A DNA stretch of 64,000 bases from Lotus japonicus (GCF_012489685.1 NC_080045.1:3353001-3417000), one strand, 5' to 3'; counted from the first letter of the stretch, positions 47,001 through 62,000 are shown. The notes: generated from the letters alone by a model not told the origin. Made by a program: numbers and translations.

Positions 47001-50000
47001 CATGAGATCCTATCTCAAAATTTTGGAATTTTTGCACTGATGATGGATTACTCAAGACTAACTTATGCCAATTTGGGTGGAAAATATCAAGTTGGAATGG
47101 ACATTTGGATTTCCATGGCATGCCTCGTTTCCCAAATTTTTTCCCTATCACAAGGTGCCCCCGTGAGCTCTCATGTCATAATTTGGGAATTCTTGCCCCG
47201 ATAATGGATTTCCAAAGGCTAAACTATTAGAATTTGGGTGGAAAATGAGTTTTCAAGGGAAAATATCAAGTTGGGAGATAAACTTGGATTGTCATGGCGT
47301 GCCTCGTTTCTCAAATGGTTTCCCTATCCCAAGGTCCTCAGTGAACTCTCATGTCAAAATTTGAGAATTCTTGTCCCGATAATGAATTTCTCAAGGCGTT
47401 ACTATGCGAATTTGGGTGGAAAATGAGTTTTCAAGGGAAAATGTCAAGTTTGAAGGAAAAACTTGGATTTCCATGGCATGCCTCATTGGCTAAATGATTT
47501 TCCTATCCCAAACTTCCCTCGTGAGTTATCATGTCAAAATTTGAGAATTCTTGTTCCGATGATGGATTTCTCAAGGCTAACCTATGCGAATTTGGGTGGA
47601 AAATGAGTTTTTAAGGGAAAATATCAATTTGGAAGGGAAACTTAGATTGTCATGGCATGCCTCGTTGCCCAAATGGTTTCCCTATCTCTAGGTGACCCCG
47701 TGACCTCTCATGTCAAAATTTGAGAATTCTTGCCCCGATAATGGATTTCTCAAGGCTAACCTACGCGAATTTTGGTGGGAAATGAGTTTACAAGGGAAAA
47801 TGTCAAGTTGGAAGGGAAACCTGGATTTCCATTGCATGCCTCGTTGCTCAAATGGTTTCCCTATCCCAAGGTGCCCCCGTGAGCTCTCATGTCAAAACTT
47901 GAGAATTCTTGTCCCGATGATGGATTTCTACTATGCGAATTTGGGTGGAAAATGAGTTTTCAACGGAAAATATCAAGTTTGAAAGGACTCTTGATTTGTC
48001 ATGCCTTGCCTTGTTGCCCAAATGGTTTCCCTAACCCAAGGTGCACCCGTGAACTCCCATATCAAAATTTGGGAATTCTTGCACCGATGATGGATTTTCC
48101 GAGGCTAACAACCTATGCGAATTTGGGTGGAAAATGAGTTTTCAATAAAAAATATCAAGTTGGAAGATAAACTTGGACTGCCATGGCATGCCTCGTTTCT
48201 CAAATGGTTTCCCTTTCCCAAGGTGCCCCCGTGAACTCTCATGTCAAAATTTGAGAATTCTTGTCCCGATGATGAATTTCTCAAGGCTAACCTATGCGAA
48301 TTTGGGTGGAAAATGAGTTTTCAAGGGAAAATGTCAAGTTTGAAGGGAAACTTGGATTTCCATGGCATGCCTCGTTGCCTAAATGGTTTTCCTATCGCAA
48401 AGTGCCCTCGTGAGCTCTCATGTCAAAATTTGAGAATTCTTGTTCCGATGATGGATTTCTCAACGCTAACCTATGCAAATTTGGGTGGAAAATGAGTTTT
48501 TTAGGGAAAATATCAATTTGGATGGGAAACTTAGATTGTCATGGCATGCCTCGTTGCCCAAATGATTTCCCTATCCCAAGGTGGCCCCGTGAGCTCTCAT
48601 GTCAAAATTTGAGAATTCTTTCCCCGATAATGGATTTCCAAGTCTAAACTATGCGAATTTGGGTGGAAAATGAGTTTTCAAGGGAAAATATCAAGTTGGA
48701 AGATAAACTTGGATTGTCTTGGCATGCCTCATTTCCTAAATGGTTTCCCTATCCCATGGTGTCCCCCTTGAGCTCTCATGTCAAAATTTTAGAATTATTG
48801 TCCCGATGATGAATTTCTCAAGGCTAACCTATGCAAATTTGGGTGGAAAATTAGTTTCCAAGGGAAAATGTCAAGTTTGAAGGGAAACTTGGATTTCCAT
48901 GGCATGCCTCGTTGCCCAAATTGTTTCCCTATCCAAAGGTGCCCGCGTGAGCCCTTATGTCAAAATTTGAGAATTCTTGTCCCGATTATGAATTTCTACT
49001 ATGCGAATTTGGGTGGAAAATGAGTTTTCAAAGGAAAATATCAAGTTTGAAGGGACTCTTGATTTGTCATGCCTTGCCTTGTTGCCCAAATGGTTTCCCT
49101 AACCCAAGGTGCACCCGTGAGCTCCCATCACAAAATTTGGGAAACCTTGCACCGATGATGGATTTCCCGAAGCTAACAACCTATGCTAATTTTGGTGGAA
49201 AATGAGTTTTCAAGGGAAAATATCAAGTTGGAAGATAAACTTGGATTGCCATGGCATGCCTCGTTTCTCAAATGGTTTCCCTATCCCAAGGTGCCCCCGT
49301 GAACTCTAATGTCAAAATTTGAGAATTCTTGTTCCGATGATGAATTTCTCAATGCTAACCTATGCGGATTTCGGTGAAAAATGAGTACTCAAGGGAAAAT
49401 GTCAAGTTTGAAGGGAAACTTGGATTGCCATGGCATGCCTCGTTGCCTAAATGGTTTCCCTATCCCAAGGTGCCCGCGTGAGCTCTCATGTCAAAATTTG
49501 AAAATTCTTGCCCCGATGAAGGATTTCCCAAGGCTAACCCAAACGATTCTGGGTGGAAAATGAGTTTTGAAAGGAAAATATCATGTTTGAAGGGACTCTT
49601 CATTTGCCATGCCTTGCCTCGTTTCCCAAATGGTTTCCCTATCGCTAGGTGCCCCCGTGACCTTTCATGTCAAAATTTGACAATTCTTGCCCCGATAGTG
49701 GATTTCCCAAGGCTAAACTATGCGAATTTGGGTGTTAAATGAGTTTTCAAGGGAAAATATCAAGTTGGAAGCGAAACTTGGATTGCCATGGCATGTCTCG
49801 CTGCCCAAATGGTTTTCCTATCCCAAGGTGCCCCTGTGAGCTCTCATGTCAAAATCTGAGAATTCTTGTCCTGATGATGGATTTCTCAAGGCTTAAACTA
49901 TGCGAATTTGGGTGGAAAATGAGTTTTCAACGAAAGATGTCAAGTTTGAAGGGAAACTTGGATTTCCATGGCATGCCTCGCTGCCCAAATGGTTTGCCTA

Positions 50001-53000
50001 TCCCAAGGTGCCCCCGTGATCTCTCATGTCCAAATTTGAAAATTCTTGCCCCGATGATGGATTTCCCAAAGCTAACCTATGCGAATTTGGGTGGAAAATG
50101 AGTTTTTAAAGGAAAATATCAAGTTGGAAGGGAAACTTGGATTGCCATGGCATGTCTCGCTTCCTAAATGGTTTCCCTATCCTAAGGTGCCCGCGTGAGC
50201 TCTTGTGTCAAAATATGAGAATTCTTGTCCTGATGATGGATTTCCGAAGGCTTAACCTATGCGAATTTGGGTGGAAAATGAGTTTTCAAGGGAAAATGTC
50301 AAGTTTGAAGGGAAACTTGGATTTCCATGGCATGCCTCGTTGCCTAAATGGTTTCCCTATCACAAGGTGCCCGCGTGAGCTCTCATGTCAAAACTTGAAA
50401 ATTATTGCCCCGATGATGGATTTCTCAAGGCTAACTTATGCGAATTTGGGTGGAAAATGAGTTTTCAAAGGAAAATATCAAGTTTGAAGGGACTCTTGAT
50501 TTTCCATGCCTTGTATTGTTGCCCAAATGGTTTCCCTTTCCCTAGGTGCACCTGTGAGCTCCCATCTCAAAATTTTGGAATTCTTGCACCGATGTTGGAT
50601 TTCCCAAGGCTAACCCCATGCTAATTTGGGTGGAAAATATCTAGTTGGAAGGGACATTTGGATTGCCATCGCATGCCTCGTTCCCCAAACGGTTTACCTA
50701 TCGCAAGGTGCCCCCGTGAGCTCTCATGTCAAAATTTGGGAATTCTTGCCCCGATAGTGGATATCCCAAGGCTAACCTATGCGAATTTGGGTGTTAAATG
50801 TGTTTTCAAGGGAAAATATCAAGTTGGAAGGGAAACTTGGATTGCCATGGCATGTCTCGCTGCACAATTGGTTTGCCTATCCCAAGGTTCCCCCGTGAGC
50901 TCTCATGTCAAAATTTGAAAATTCTTGCCTCGATGATGGATTTCTCAAGGCTAACCTATGCGAATTTGGGCGGAAAATGAGTTTTTAAAGGAAAATATCA
51001 AGTTTGAACGGAAACTTGGATTTCCATGGCATGCCTCTTTGCCTAAATGGTTTCCCTATCCCAAGGTGCCCGCATGAGCTCTCATGTCAAAATTTGAGAA
51101 TTCTTGTCCCGATGATGAATTTCTCAAGGCGAACCTATGCGAATTTGGGTGGAAAATGAGTTTTTAAGGGAAAATGTCAAGTTTGAAGGGAAACTTGGAT
51201 TGCCATGGCATGTGTCGCTGCCCAAATGGTTTGCCTATCCCAAGGTGCCCCCGTGAGCTCTCATGTCCAAATTTGAAAATTCTTGCCCCGATGATCGATT
51301 TCCCAAGGTTAACCTATGCGAATTTTGGTGGAAAATGAGTTTTTAAAGGAAAAAATCAAGTTTGAAGAGAACATGGATTGCCATGGCATGCCTCGCTGCC
51401 TAAATGGTTTCCCTATCCCAAGGTGCCCGCGTGAGCTCTTGTGTGAAAATATGAGAATTCTTGTCCTAATGATGGATTTCTCAAGGCTTAACCTATGCGA
51501 ATTTGGGTGGAAAATGAGTTTTCAAGGGAAAATGTCAAGTTTGAAGGGAAACTTGGATTTTCATGGCATGCCTCGTTTCCTAAATGGTTTCCCTAACCCA
51601 AGGTGCCCGCGTGAGCTCTCATGTCAAAACTTGAAAATTCTTGCCCCGATGATGGATTTCTCAAGTCTATCCTATGCGAATTTGGGTGGAAAATGAGTTT
51701 TCAAAGGAAAATATCAAGTTTAAAGGGACTCTTGATTTTCCATGCCTTGTATTGTTGCCCAAATGGTTTCCCTATCCCTAGGTGCACCTCTGAGCTCCCA
51801 TCTCAAAATTTTGGAATTCTTGCACCGATGCTGGATTTCCAAAGGCTAACCCTATGCTTATTTGGGTGGAAGATATCTAGTTGGAAGGGACATTTGGATT
51901 GCCATCGCATGCCTCGTTCCCCAAACGGTTTACCTATCGCAAGGTGCCCCCGTGAGCTCTCATGTCAAAATTTGGGAATTCCATGGCATGCCTAGTTGCC
52001 TAAATGGTATCCCTATCCCAAGGTGCCCGCGTGAGCTCTTGTGTCAAAATATGAGAATTCTTGTCCTAATGATGGATTTCTCAATGCTTAACCTATGCGA
52101 ATTTCGGTGGAAAATGAGTTTTCAAGGGAAAATATCAAGTTGGAAGGGAAACTAGGATTGCCATGACATATCTCGCTGCCCAAATGGTTTTCCTATCGCA
52201 AGATGCACCCGTGAGCTCTCATGTCAAAATTTGAAAATTCTTGCCCCGATGATGGATTTCCAAAGGCTAACCTATGCGATTTTGGGTGGAAAATGAGTTT
52301 TCAAAGATAAATATCAAGTTTGAAGGGACTCTTTATTTGTCATGCCTTGCCTTGTTGCCCAAATGGTTTCCCTATACCAAGGTGCACCTGTGAGCTCCCA
52401 TCTCAAAATTCGGGAATTCTTGCACCGATGATGGATTTCCGAAGGCAAACCTATGCGAATTTGGGTGGTAAATATCAAATTGGAAGGGACAATTGGATTG
52501 CCATGACATGCCTCGTTTCCCAAACGGTTTCCCTATCCCTAGGGGCCCCCGAGAGCTCTCATGACAAAATTTGAGAATTTTTGCCCCGATAGTGGATTTC
52601 TCAATGCTAACTTATGCGAATTTGGGTGGAAAATGGGTTTTCAAGGGAAAATATCAAGTTTGAAGGGAAACTTGGATTTCCATGGCATGCCTTGTTGCCT
52701 AATGGTTTCCCTATCCCAAGGTGCCCGCGTGAGCTCTCATGTCAAAATTTGAAAATTCTTTCCCCAATAAAGGATTTCCCAAGGCTAAACTATGAGAATT
52801 TGGGTGTTAAATGAGTTTTCAAGGGAAAATATCAAGTTGGAAGGGAAACTTGGATTGCCATGGCATGTCTCACTGCCCAAATGGTTTGCCTATCCCAAGG
52901 TGCCCCCGTGAGCTCTCATGTCCAAATTTGAAAATTCTTGCCCCGATGATGGATTTCCCAAGGCTAACCTATGCGAATTTGGGTGGAAAATGAGTTTTAA

Positions 53001-56000
53001 AAGGAAAATATCAAGTTTGAAGGGAACATGGATTTCCATGGCATGCCTAGCTGCCTAAATGGTATCCCTATCCCAAGGTGCCCGCGTGAGCTCTTGTGTC
53101 AAAATATGAGAATTCTTGTCCTAATGATGGATTTCTCAATGCTTAACCTATGCGAATTTGGGTGGAAAATGAGTTTTCAAGGGAAAATATGAAGTTTGAA
53201 GGGAAACTTGAATTTCCATGGCATGCCTCGTTGCCTAAATGGTTTCCCTATCCCAAGGGACCCGCGTGAGCTCTCATATCAAAACTTGAAAATTCTTGCC
53301 CGATGATGGATTTCCCAAGGCTAACATATGCGAATTTGGGTGGAAAATGAGTTTTCAAAGGAAAATATCATGTTTGAAGGGATTCTTGATTTGTCATGCC
53401 TTGTATTGTTGCCCAAATTGTTTCCCTATCCCATGGTGCACCTGTGAGATCCCATCTCAAAATTTGGGAATTCTTGCACCGATGATGGATTTCCCAAGGC
53501 TAACCCAATGCGAATTTGGGTGGAAAATATCTAGTTGGAAGGGACATTTGGATTGCCACGGCATGCCTTGTTTCCCAAACGGTTTCCCTATCGCAAGGTG
53601 CCCCCGTGAGCTCTCATGTCAAAATTTGGGAATTCTTGCCGTGATGGTGGATTTCCCAAGGCTAAACTATGCGAATTTGGGTGTTAAATGAGTTTTCAAG
53701 GGATAATATAAAGATATAAGGGACTCTTGGATGGCCATGGCATGCCTCGTTGCCCAAATGGTTTCCCTATGCCGAGCTGCCTCCGTGAGCACCTATGTAA
53801 AAATTTGAGAATTTTTGCACCGATGATGACTTTCCCAAGGCTAACTTATGCGAATTTGGGTGGAAAATCAGTTTTTAAGGTAAAATATCAATTTGGAAGG
53901 GAAACTTGGATTGTCATGGCATGCCTCGTTGCCCAAATGGTTTCCCTATCTCTAGGTGCCCCCGTGACCTCTCATGTCAAAATCTGAGAATTCTTGCCCC
54001 GATAATGGATTTCCCAAGGCTAAACTATGCGAATTTGGGAATTCTTGTCCCGATGATGAATTTCTCAAGGCTAACACCTATGCGAATTTGTGAGGAAAAT
54101 GAGTTTTCAAGGGAAAATATCAAGTTGGAAGATAAACTTGGATTGCCATGGCATGCCTCGTTTCCCAAATGGTTTCCCTATTCCAAGGTGCCCCCGTGAG
54201 CACTCATGTAAAAATTTGAGAATTCTTGTCCCGATGATGAATTTCTCAAGGCCAACCTATGCGAATTTGGGTGGAAAATGAGTCATCAAGAGAAAATGTC
54301 AATTTTGAAGGGAAACTTAGATTTCCATGGCATGCCTCGTTGCTTAAATGGTATCCCTATCCCAAGGTGTACCCGTGAGCTCCCATCTCAAAATTTGGAA
54401 ATTCTTGCACAGATGATGGATTTCCCAAGGCAAACCTATGCGAATATTGGTGGAAAATGAGTTTTCAAGGGAAAATATCAAGTTGGAAGGGAAACTTGGA
54501 TTGCCATGGCATGCCTCGTTGCCCAAATGGTTTCCCTATGCCAAGGTGCCCCCGTGAGCTCTCATGTCAAAATCTGAGAATTCTTGCCCCGATAAAGCAT
54601 TTTCCAAGGCTAAACTATGCGAATTTGGGTGTTAAATAAGTTTTCAAGGGATAATATCAAGATGTAAAGGACTCTTGGATGGCCATGGCATGCCTCGTTG
54701 CCCAAATGGTTTCCCTATGCCGAGCTGCCTCCGTGAGCACCTATGTAAAAATTTGAGAATTTTTGCACCGATGATGACTTTCCCAAGGCTAACTTATACG
54801 AATTTGGGTAGAAAATCAGTTTTTAAGGTAAAATATCAATTTGGAAGGGAAACTTGGATTGTCATGGCATGCCTCGTTGCCCAAATGGTTTCCCTATCTC
54901 TAGGTGCCCCCGTGACCTCTCATGTCAAAATCTGAGAATTCTTGCCCCGATAATAGATTTCCCAAGGCTAAACTGTGCGAATTTGGGTGTTAAATGAGTT
55001 TTCAATGGAAAATATCAGGTTGGAAGGGAAACTTGGATTGTCATGGCATGTGTCGCTGCCCAAATGGTTTCCCTATCCCATGGTGCCCCCGTGCGCTCTC
55101 ATGTCAAAATTTGAGAATTCTTACCCCGATAATGGATTTCCCAATGCTAACCTATGCGAATTTTGGTGGAAAATGAGATTTTAAAGGAAAATATCAAGTT
55201 TGAAGGGAAACTTGGATTTCCATGGCATGCCTCGTTGCCTAAATGGTTTCACTATCCCAAGGTGCCCGCGTGAGCTCTCATGTCAAAATATGAGAATTCT
55301 TGTCCCGATGATGGATTTCTCAAGGCTAACCTAAGCGAATTTGGGAGGAAAATGAGTCCTCAAGGGAAAATGTCAAGTTTGAAAGTAAACTTAGATTTCC
55401 ATGGCATGCCTCGTTGCCTAAATGGTTTAACTATCCCAAGGTGCCCCCATGACCTCTCATATCAAAATTTGAGAATTATTGCCCCGATAATGGATTTCCC
55501 CAGGCTAACCTATGCGAATTTGGGTGGAAAATGAGTTTTCAAGGGAAAATATCAAGTTGGAAGATAAATTTGGATTGCCATGGAATGCCGTGTTTCCCTA
55601 ATGGTTTCCCTATCCCAAGGTGCCCCTGTGAGCTCTCATGTCAAAATTTGAGAAGTCTTGCCCCGACCATGGTTTTCCCAAGGCTAACCTTTGCGAATTT
55701 GGGTGGAAAATGAGTTTTTAAGGGAAAATATCAATTTTGAAAGGACACTTGGATTGTCATTGCATGCCTCGTTGCCCAAATGGTTTCCCTATCCCTAGGT
55801 GCCCCCGTGACCTCTCATGTCAAAATTTGAGATTTCTTGCCCCGATAATGGATTTCTCAAGGCTAACCTATTCGAATTTTGGTGGAAAATGAGTTCACAA
55901 GGGAAAATATCAAGTTGGAAGGGAAACTTGGATTGCCATGGTATGCCTCGTTGACCAAATGGTTTCCCTGTCCCAAGGTGCCCGTGTGAGCATTCATGCC

Positions 56001-59000
56001 AAAATTTGTGAATTCTTGTCCCGATGATGGATTTCTCAAGGCTAACCTATACGAATTTGGGTGGAAAATGAGTTTTCAATGGAAAATATCAAGTTTGAAG
56101 GGACTCTTGATTTGCATGCCTTCCCTTGTTGCCAAAATGGTTTCCCTATCCCAAAGTGCACCCGTGGGCTCCCATCTCAAAACTTGGATTGCCATGACAA
56201 GCCTCGCTGCCCAAATGGTTTCCCTATCCCAAGGTGCCCGCGTGAGCATTCATGTCAAAAGTTTAGAATTCTTTTCCCGATGATGGATTTCACATATGCG
56301 AATGTGGGTGGAAAATATCAAGTTGGAAGATAAACTTGGATTGCCATGGCATGTCTCGTTTCCCAAATGGTTTCCCTATCCCAAGGTGTCCCCGTGAGCT
56401 CTCATGTCAAAATTTGAGAATTCTTGCCCCGATGATGGATTTCCCAAGGCTAACCTATGCGAATTTGGGGGGAAAATGAGTTTTCAAAGGAAAATATCAA
56501 GTTTGAAAGGAAACTTGGATTGCCATGGCATGCCTCGTTGCCCAAATGGTTTCCCTATCCCAAGGTGCGCCCGTGAGCTCTAATGTCAAAATTTGAGAAT
56601 TCTTGTTCTGATGATGGATTTCTCAAGGCTAAGCAATGCGAATTTGGGTGGAAAATGAGTCCTCAAGGGAATATATCAACTTTGAAGGGAAACTTGGATT
56701 TCAATGGCATGCCTCGTTGCCTAAATGGTTTTCCTATCCCAAGGTGCCCACGTGAGTTCTCATCTCAAAATTTGAGAATTAATGCCCCGATAATGGATTT
56801 CCCAAGGCTAACCTATGCGAATTTGGGTGCAAAATGATTTTTAAGGGAAAATATGAAGTTGGAAGATAAACTTGGATTGCCATGGAATGCCTCGTTTCCC
56901 AAATGGTTTCCCAATCCCAAGGTGCCCCTGTAAGCTCTCATGTAAAAATTTGAGAATTCTTGTCCCGATGATGAATTTCTCTAGGCTAACCTATGCGAAT
57001 TTGGGTGGAAAATGAGTTTTTAAGGGAAAATGTCAAGTTTGAAGGGAAACTTGGATTTCCTTGGCATGCCTCGTTGCCTAAATGGTTTTCCTATGCCATG
57101 GTGCCCTCGTGAGCTGTCATGTCAAAATTTGAGAATTCTTGTTCCGGTGATGGATTTCTGAAGGCTAACCTATGCGTATTTGGGTGGAAAATGAGTTCTC
57201 AAGGGAAAATGTCAAGTTTGAAGGGAAACTTGGATTTCCATGGCATGCCTCGTTGCCTAAATGGTTTCCCTATCCGAAGGTGCCCCCGTGAGCTCTCATG
57301 TCAAAATTTGAGAAGTCTTGCCCCGACGATGGTTTTCCCAAGGCAAACCTATGCGAATTTGGGTGGAAAATGAGTTTTCAAGGGAAAATATCAATTTGGA
57401 AGGGAAACATGGATTGTCATGGCATGCCTCGTTTCCCAAATGGTTTCCCTATCCCTAGGTGCCCCCGTGAGCTCTCATGTCAAAATTTGAGAATTCTTGT
57501 CCCGATGATGAATTTCTCTAGGCTAACCTAAGCGAATTTGGGTGGAAAATGAGTTTTCAAAGATAAATGTAAAACTTGAAGAGGAACTTGGATTTCCATG
57601 GCATGACTTGTTGCCTAAATGGTTTCCCTATCCCAAGGTGCCCGCGTGAACTCTCATGTCAAAATTTGAGAATTCTTGTCCTGATGATAGATTTCACAAG
57701 GCTAACTTATGCGAATTTGGGTCGAAAATGAGTTTTCAATGGAAACATGAAGTTTGAAGGGACTCTTGATTTTCCATGCCTTGCCTTGTTGCACCAATGG
57801 TTTCCCTATCCCAAGGTGCACCTGTGAGCTCCCATCTCAAAATTTGTGAATTCTTACACCAATGATGGATTTCCCAATGCTAACCTATGCGAATTTGGGT
57901 GGAAAATATCAAATTGGAAAAGACACTTGGATTTCCATTGCATGCCTCGTTGCCCAAATGGTTTCCGTATGCTGAGATGCCCCGTGAGTACCTATGTCAA
58001 AATTTGAGAATTTTTGCACCGATGATGACTTTCCCAAAGCTAACCTATGCGAATTTGGGTGGAAAATGAGTTTTTACGGGAAAATATCAATTTGGAAAGG
58101 AAACTTGGATTGTCATGGCCTGCCTTGTTGCCCAAATGGTTTCCCGATCTCTAGGTGCCCCCGTGACCTCTCATGTCAAAATTTGAGAATTCTTGCCCCG
58201 ATAATGGATTTCCAAAGTCTAAACTTTGCGAATTTGGGTGTTAAATGAGTTTTCAAGGGAAAATATCAAGTTTGAAGGGAAACTTGTATTTCCATGGCAT
58301 GCCTCATTGCCTTAATGGTTTCCCTATCCCAAGGTGCTCGCGTGAGCTCTCATGTCAAAATTTGAAAATTCTTGCCCCGATAATGAATTTCCCAAGGCTA
58401 ACCTACGCGAATTTGGGTGGAAAAAGAGTTTTCAAGGGAAAATGTCAAGTTTGAAGGGAAACTTGGATTTCCAAGGCATTCCTCGTTGCCTAAATGGTTT
58501 TCCTATGCCATGGTGCCCTCGTGAGCTGTCATGTCAAAATTTGAGAATTCTTGTTCCGGTGATGGATTTCTGAAGGCTAACCTATGCGTATTTGGGTGGA
58601 AAATGAGTTCTCAAGGGAAAATGTCAAGTTTGAAGGGAAACTTGGATTTCCATGGCATGCCTCGTTGCCTAAATGGTTTCCCTATCCCAAGGTGCCCCCG
58701 TGAGCTCTCATGTCAAAATTTGAGAAGTCTTGCCCCGACGATGGTTTTCCCAAGGCTAACCTATGCGAATTTGGGTGGAAAATGAGTTTTCAAGGGAAAA
58801 TATCAATTTGGAAAGGAAACATGGATTGTCATGGCATGCCTCGTTTCCGAAATGGTTTCCCTATCCCAAAGTGCCCCCGTGAGCTCTCATGTCCCGATGA
58901 TGAATTTCTCTAGGCTAACCTAAGCGAATTTGGGTGGAAAATGAGTTTTCAAAGGTAAATGTCAAGTTTGAAGCGAAACTTGGATTTCCATGGCATGACT

Positions 59001-59028
59001 CGTTGCCTAAATGGTTTCCCTATCCCAA
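44004..59028 (+). repeat. 179-bp tandem satellite, segment 6
   Basis: About 84 monomers in the plus orientation without any transposon. Larger repeats inside it include copies 1236 bp apart (50385/51621), 948 bp apart (53727/54675) and 1412 bp apart (57119/58531, 57298/58710). A truncated chimaeric junction lies near 54030. Two neighbouring monomers, 44793-44971 and 44972-45150, differ at only two positions. No gene is supported. Confidence 0.95.
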
Positions 59029-59040
59029 GGGAAACCATTT
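59009..59040. other. Satellite inversion junction with perfect 12-bp inverted repeat
   Basis: AAATGGTTTCCC (59009-59020), spacer TATCCCAA, then GGGAAACCATTT (59029-59040). All monomers to the left read in the plus orientation and all to the right in the minus. The arms remain recognisably complementary beyond the 12 bp, since each side is the same satellite. Confidence 0.93.
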
Positions 59041-62000
59041 GGGAAACGAGGCAAACCATGACAAACAAAGAGTCCCTTCCAACTAGATATTTCCCTTGAA
59101 AACTCATTTTCCACTCAAATTCGCATAGGTTAGCCTTGGGAAATCCATCATCGGGGCAAGAAATCTTAAATTTTGAGATGGGAGCTCACGGGTGCACCTT
59201 GCATAGGGAAACCATTTGGGAAACGAGAAAATTCGTGGCAAACAAAGAGTCCCTTCCAACTTGATATATTCCTTTGAAAACTCATTTTCCACCAAAATTT
59301 ACATGTTAGCCTTGGAAAATCCATCATCGGGGCAAGAATTCTTAAATTTTGACATGAGAGCTCACTAGGGTACCTTGGGATAGATAAACAATTTGGGCAA
59401 CGAGTCATGACATGGAAATCCATGTTTCCCTTCCAACTTGATATTTTCCCTTGAAATCACATTTCACACCCAAATTCGCCTAGGTTAGCCTTGGGAAATC
59501 CATCATCGGGGCTATAATTCTCAAATTTTGACATAAGTGCTGACGGGGGCACCTCGGCATAAAGAAACCATTTGGGCAATGAGGCATGCCATGACCATCC
59601 AAGAGTCTCTTCCAACTTGATATTTTCCCTTGAAAAGTCATTTTCCACCCAAATTCGCTTAGGTTAGCCGGGGGAAATCCATCATCGGGGCAAGAATTCT
59701 CAAATTTTGGGACGGGAGCTCACGGGTGTACCTTGTCATAGGGAAACCATTTGGGCAACGAGAAAATTCGTGGCAAACCAAGAGTCCCTTCCAACTTGAT
59801 ATATTCATTTGAAAACTCATTTTCCACCAAAATTTACATGTTAGTCTTGGAAAATCCATCATCGGGGCAAGAATTCTTAAATTTTGACATGAGAGCTCAC
59901 GAGGGTACCCTTGGATAGATAAACAATTTGGGCAACGAGTCATGACATGGAAATCCATGTTTCCCTTCCAACTTGATATTTTCCCTTGAAAGCACATTTT
60001 ACACCCAAATTCGCCTAGGTTAGCCTTGGGAAATCCATCATCGGGGCTATAATTCTCAAATTTTGACATAAGTGCTGACGGGGGCACCTCGGCATAAAGA
60101 AACCCTTTGGACAACGAGGCATGCCATGGCCATCCAAGAGTCCCTTCCAACTTGATATTTTCCCTTGGAAAGTCATTTTCCACCCAAATTCGCTTAGGTT
60201 AGCCGTGGAAATTCCATCATCGGGGCAAGAATTCTCAAATTTTGAGATCGGAGCTCCCGGGTGAACCTTGGCATAGGGAAACCATTTGGGCAACGACAAA
60301 AGTCGTGGCAAACCAAGAGTCCCTTCCAACTTGATATTTTCCTTTGAAAACTCATTTCCACCAAAATTTGCATGTTAGCCTTGGGAAATCCATCATCGGG
60401 GCAAGAATTCTTAAATTTTGACATGAGAGCTCACTGGGGTACCTTGGGATAAGGAAACAATTTGGGCAACGAGTCATGCCATGGAAATCCATGTTTCCCT
60501 TCCAACTTGATCTTTTCCCTTGAAAACACATTTTCCACCCAAATTCGCCTAGGTTAGCCTTGGGAAATCCATCATCGGGGCTATAATTCTCAAATTTTGA
60601 CGTAAGTATTGACGGGGGCACCTCGGCATAGAGAAACCTTTTGGGCAACGAGGCATGCCATGGCCATCCAAGAGTCCCTTCCAACTTGATATTTTCCCTT
60701 GAAAAGTCATTTTCCACCCAAATTCGCTTAGGTTAGCCGTGGGAAATCCATCATCGGGGCAAGAATTCTCAAATTTTAAGATGGGAGCTCACGGGTGCAC
60801 CTTTGCATAGGAAAACCATTTGGGCAACGAGAAAATTCATGGCAAACCAAGAGTCCCTTCTAACTTGATATTTTCCTTTGATAACTCATTTTCCACCCGA
60901 ATTTGCATGTTAGCCTTGGGAAATCCATCATCGGGGCAAGAATTCTTAAATTTTGTGACGCGAGCTTACGGGTGCACCTTGCATAGGGAAAACATTTGGG
61001 AAACGAGGCAATACATAGCAAACCAAAAGTCCCTTCCAACTTGATATTTTCCTTTGAAAACTCTATTTCCACCCAAATTTGCATAGGTTAGCCATCATAA
61101 ATCCATTATCGTGGCAAGAATTATCAAATTTTGACATAAGTGCTCAAGGGGGCACCTCGGCATACGGAAACCATTTGGGCAATGAGGCATGCCATGGTCA
61201 TCCAAGAGTCCCTTCCAACTTGATATTTTCCCTTGAAAAGTCATTTTCCACCCAAGTTCTCATAGGTTAGCATTGAGAATGCCATCATCGGGTAAGAATT
61301 CTCAAATATTGAGATGGGCGCTCACGGGTGCACCTTGGCATAGGGAAACCATTTGGGCAACGGGCAAGCCATGAAAAACCAAGAGTATCTTCCAACTTGA
61401 TATTTTCTTTTGAAAACTCATATTTCACCCAAATTCGCATAGGTGGCTTTGGAAATCCATCGTTGGGGCAAGAATTCCCGAATTTTGACATTGGAGCTCA
61501 CGAAGGCACCTTAGCATAGGGAAACCATTTGCGCATCGAGGCATGCCATGGAAAATCAAGTTTCCCTTCCAAATTTTGAGTTTCCCTTGAAAACTCATTT
61601 TCCACACAAATTCGCATAGGTTAGCCTTGAGAAATCTATGATCGGGGCAAGAATTCTCAAATTATGACATGAGAGCTCACGGGGGCACCTTGGGATAGAG
61701 AAACCATTTGGGCAACAATTCATGTCATGGAAATTCAATTTTCCCTTCCAGCTTGATATTTTCCGTTCAAAACTCATTTTCCACACAAATTCGCATAGGT
61801 TAGCCTTGGGAAATCCATCATCGGGGCAAGAATTCTCAAATTTTGACATAGGTGCTTACGGGGAAACCTCGGCATAGGGAAAACATTTGGGCAACGGGGC
61901 ATGTCATGGTCATTCAAGAGTCCCTTCCAATTTGATATTTTCCCTTGAAAACACATTTTCCACCCAAATTTGCATGTTAGCCTTGGTAAATCCATCATCG

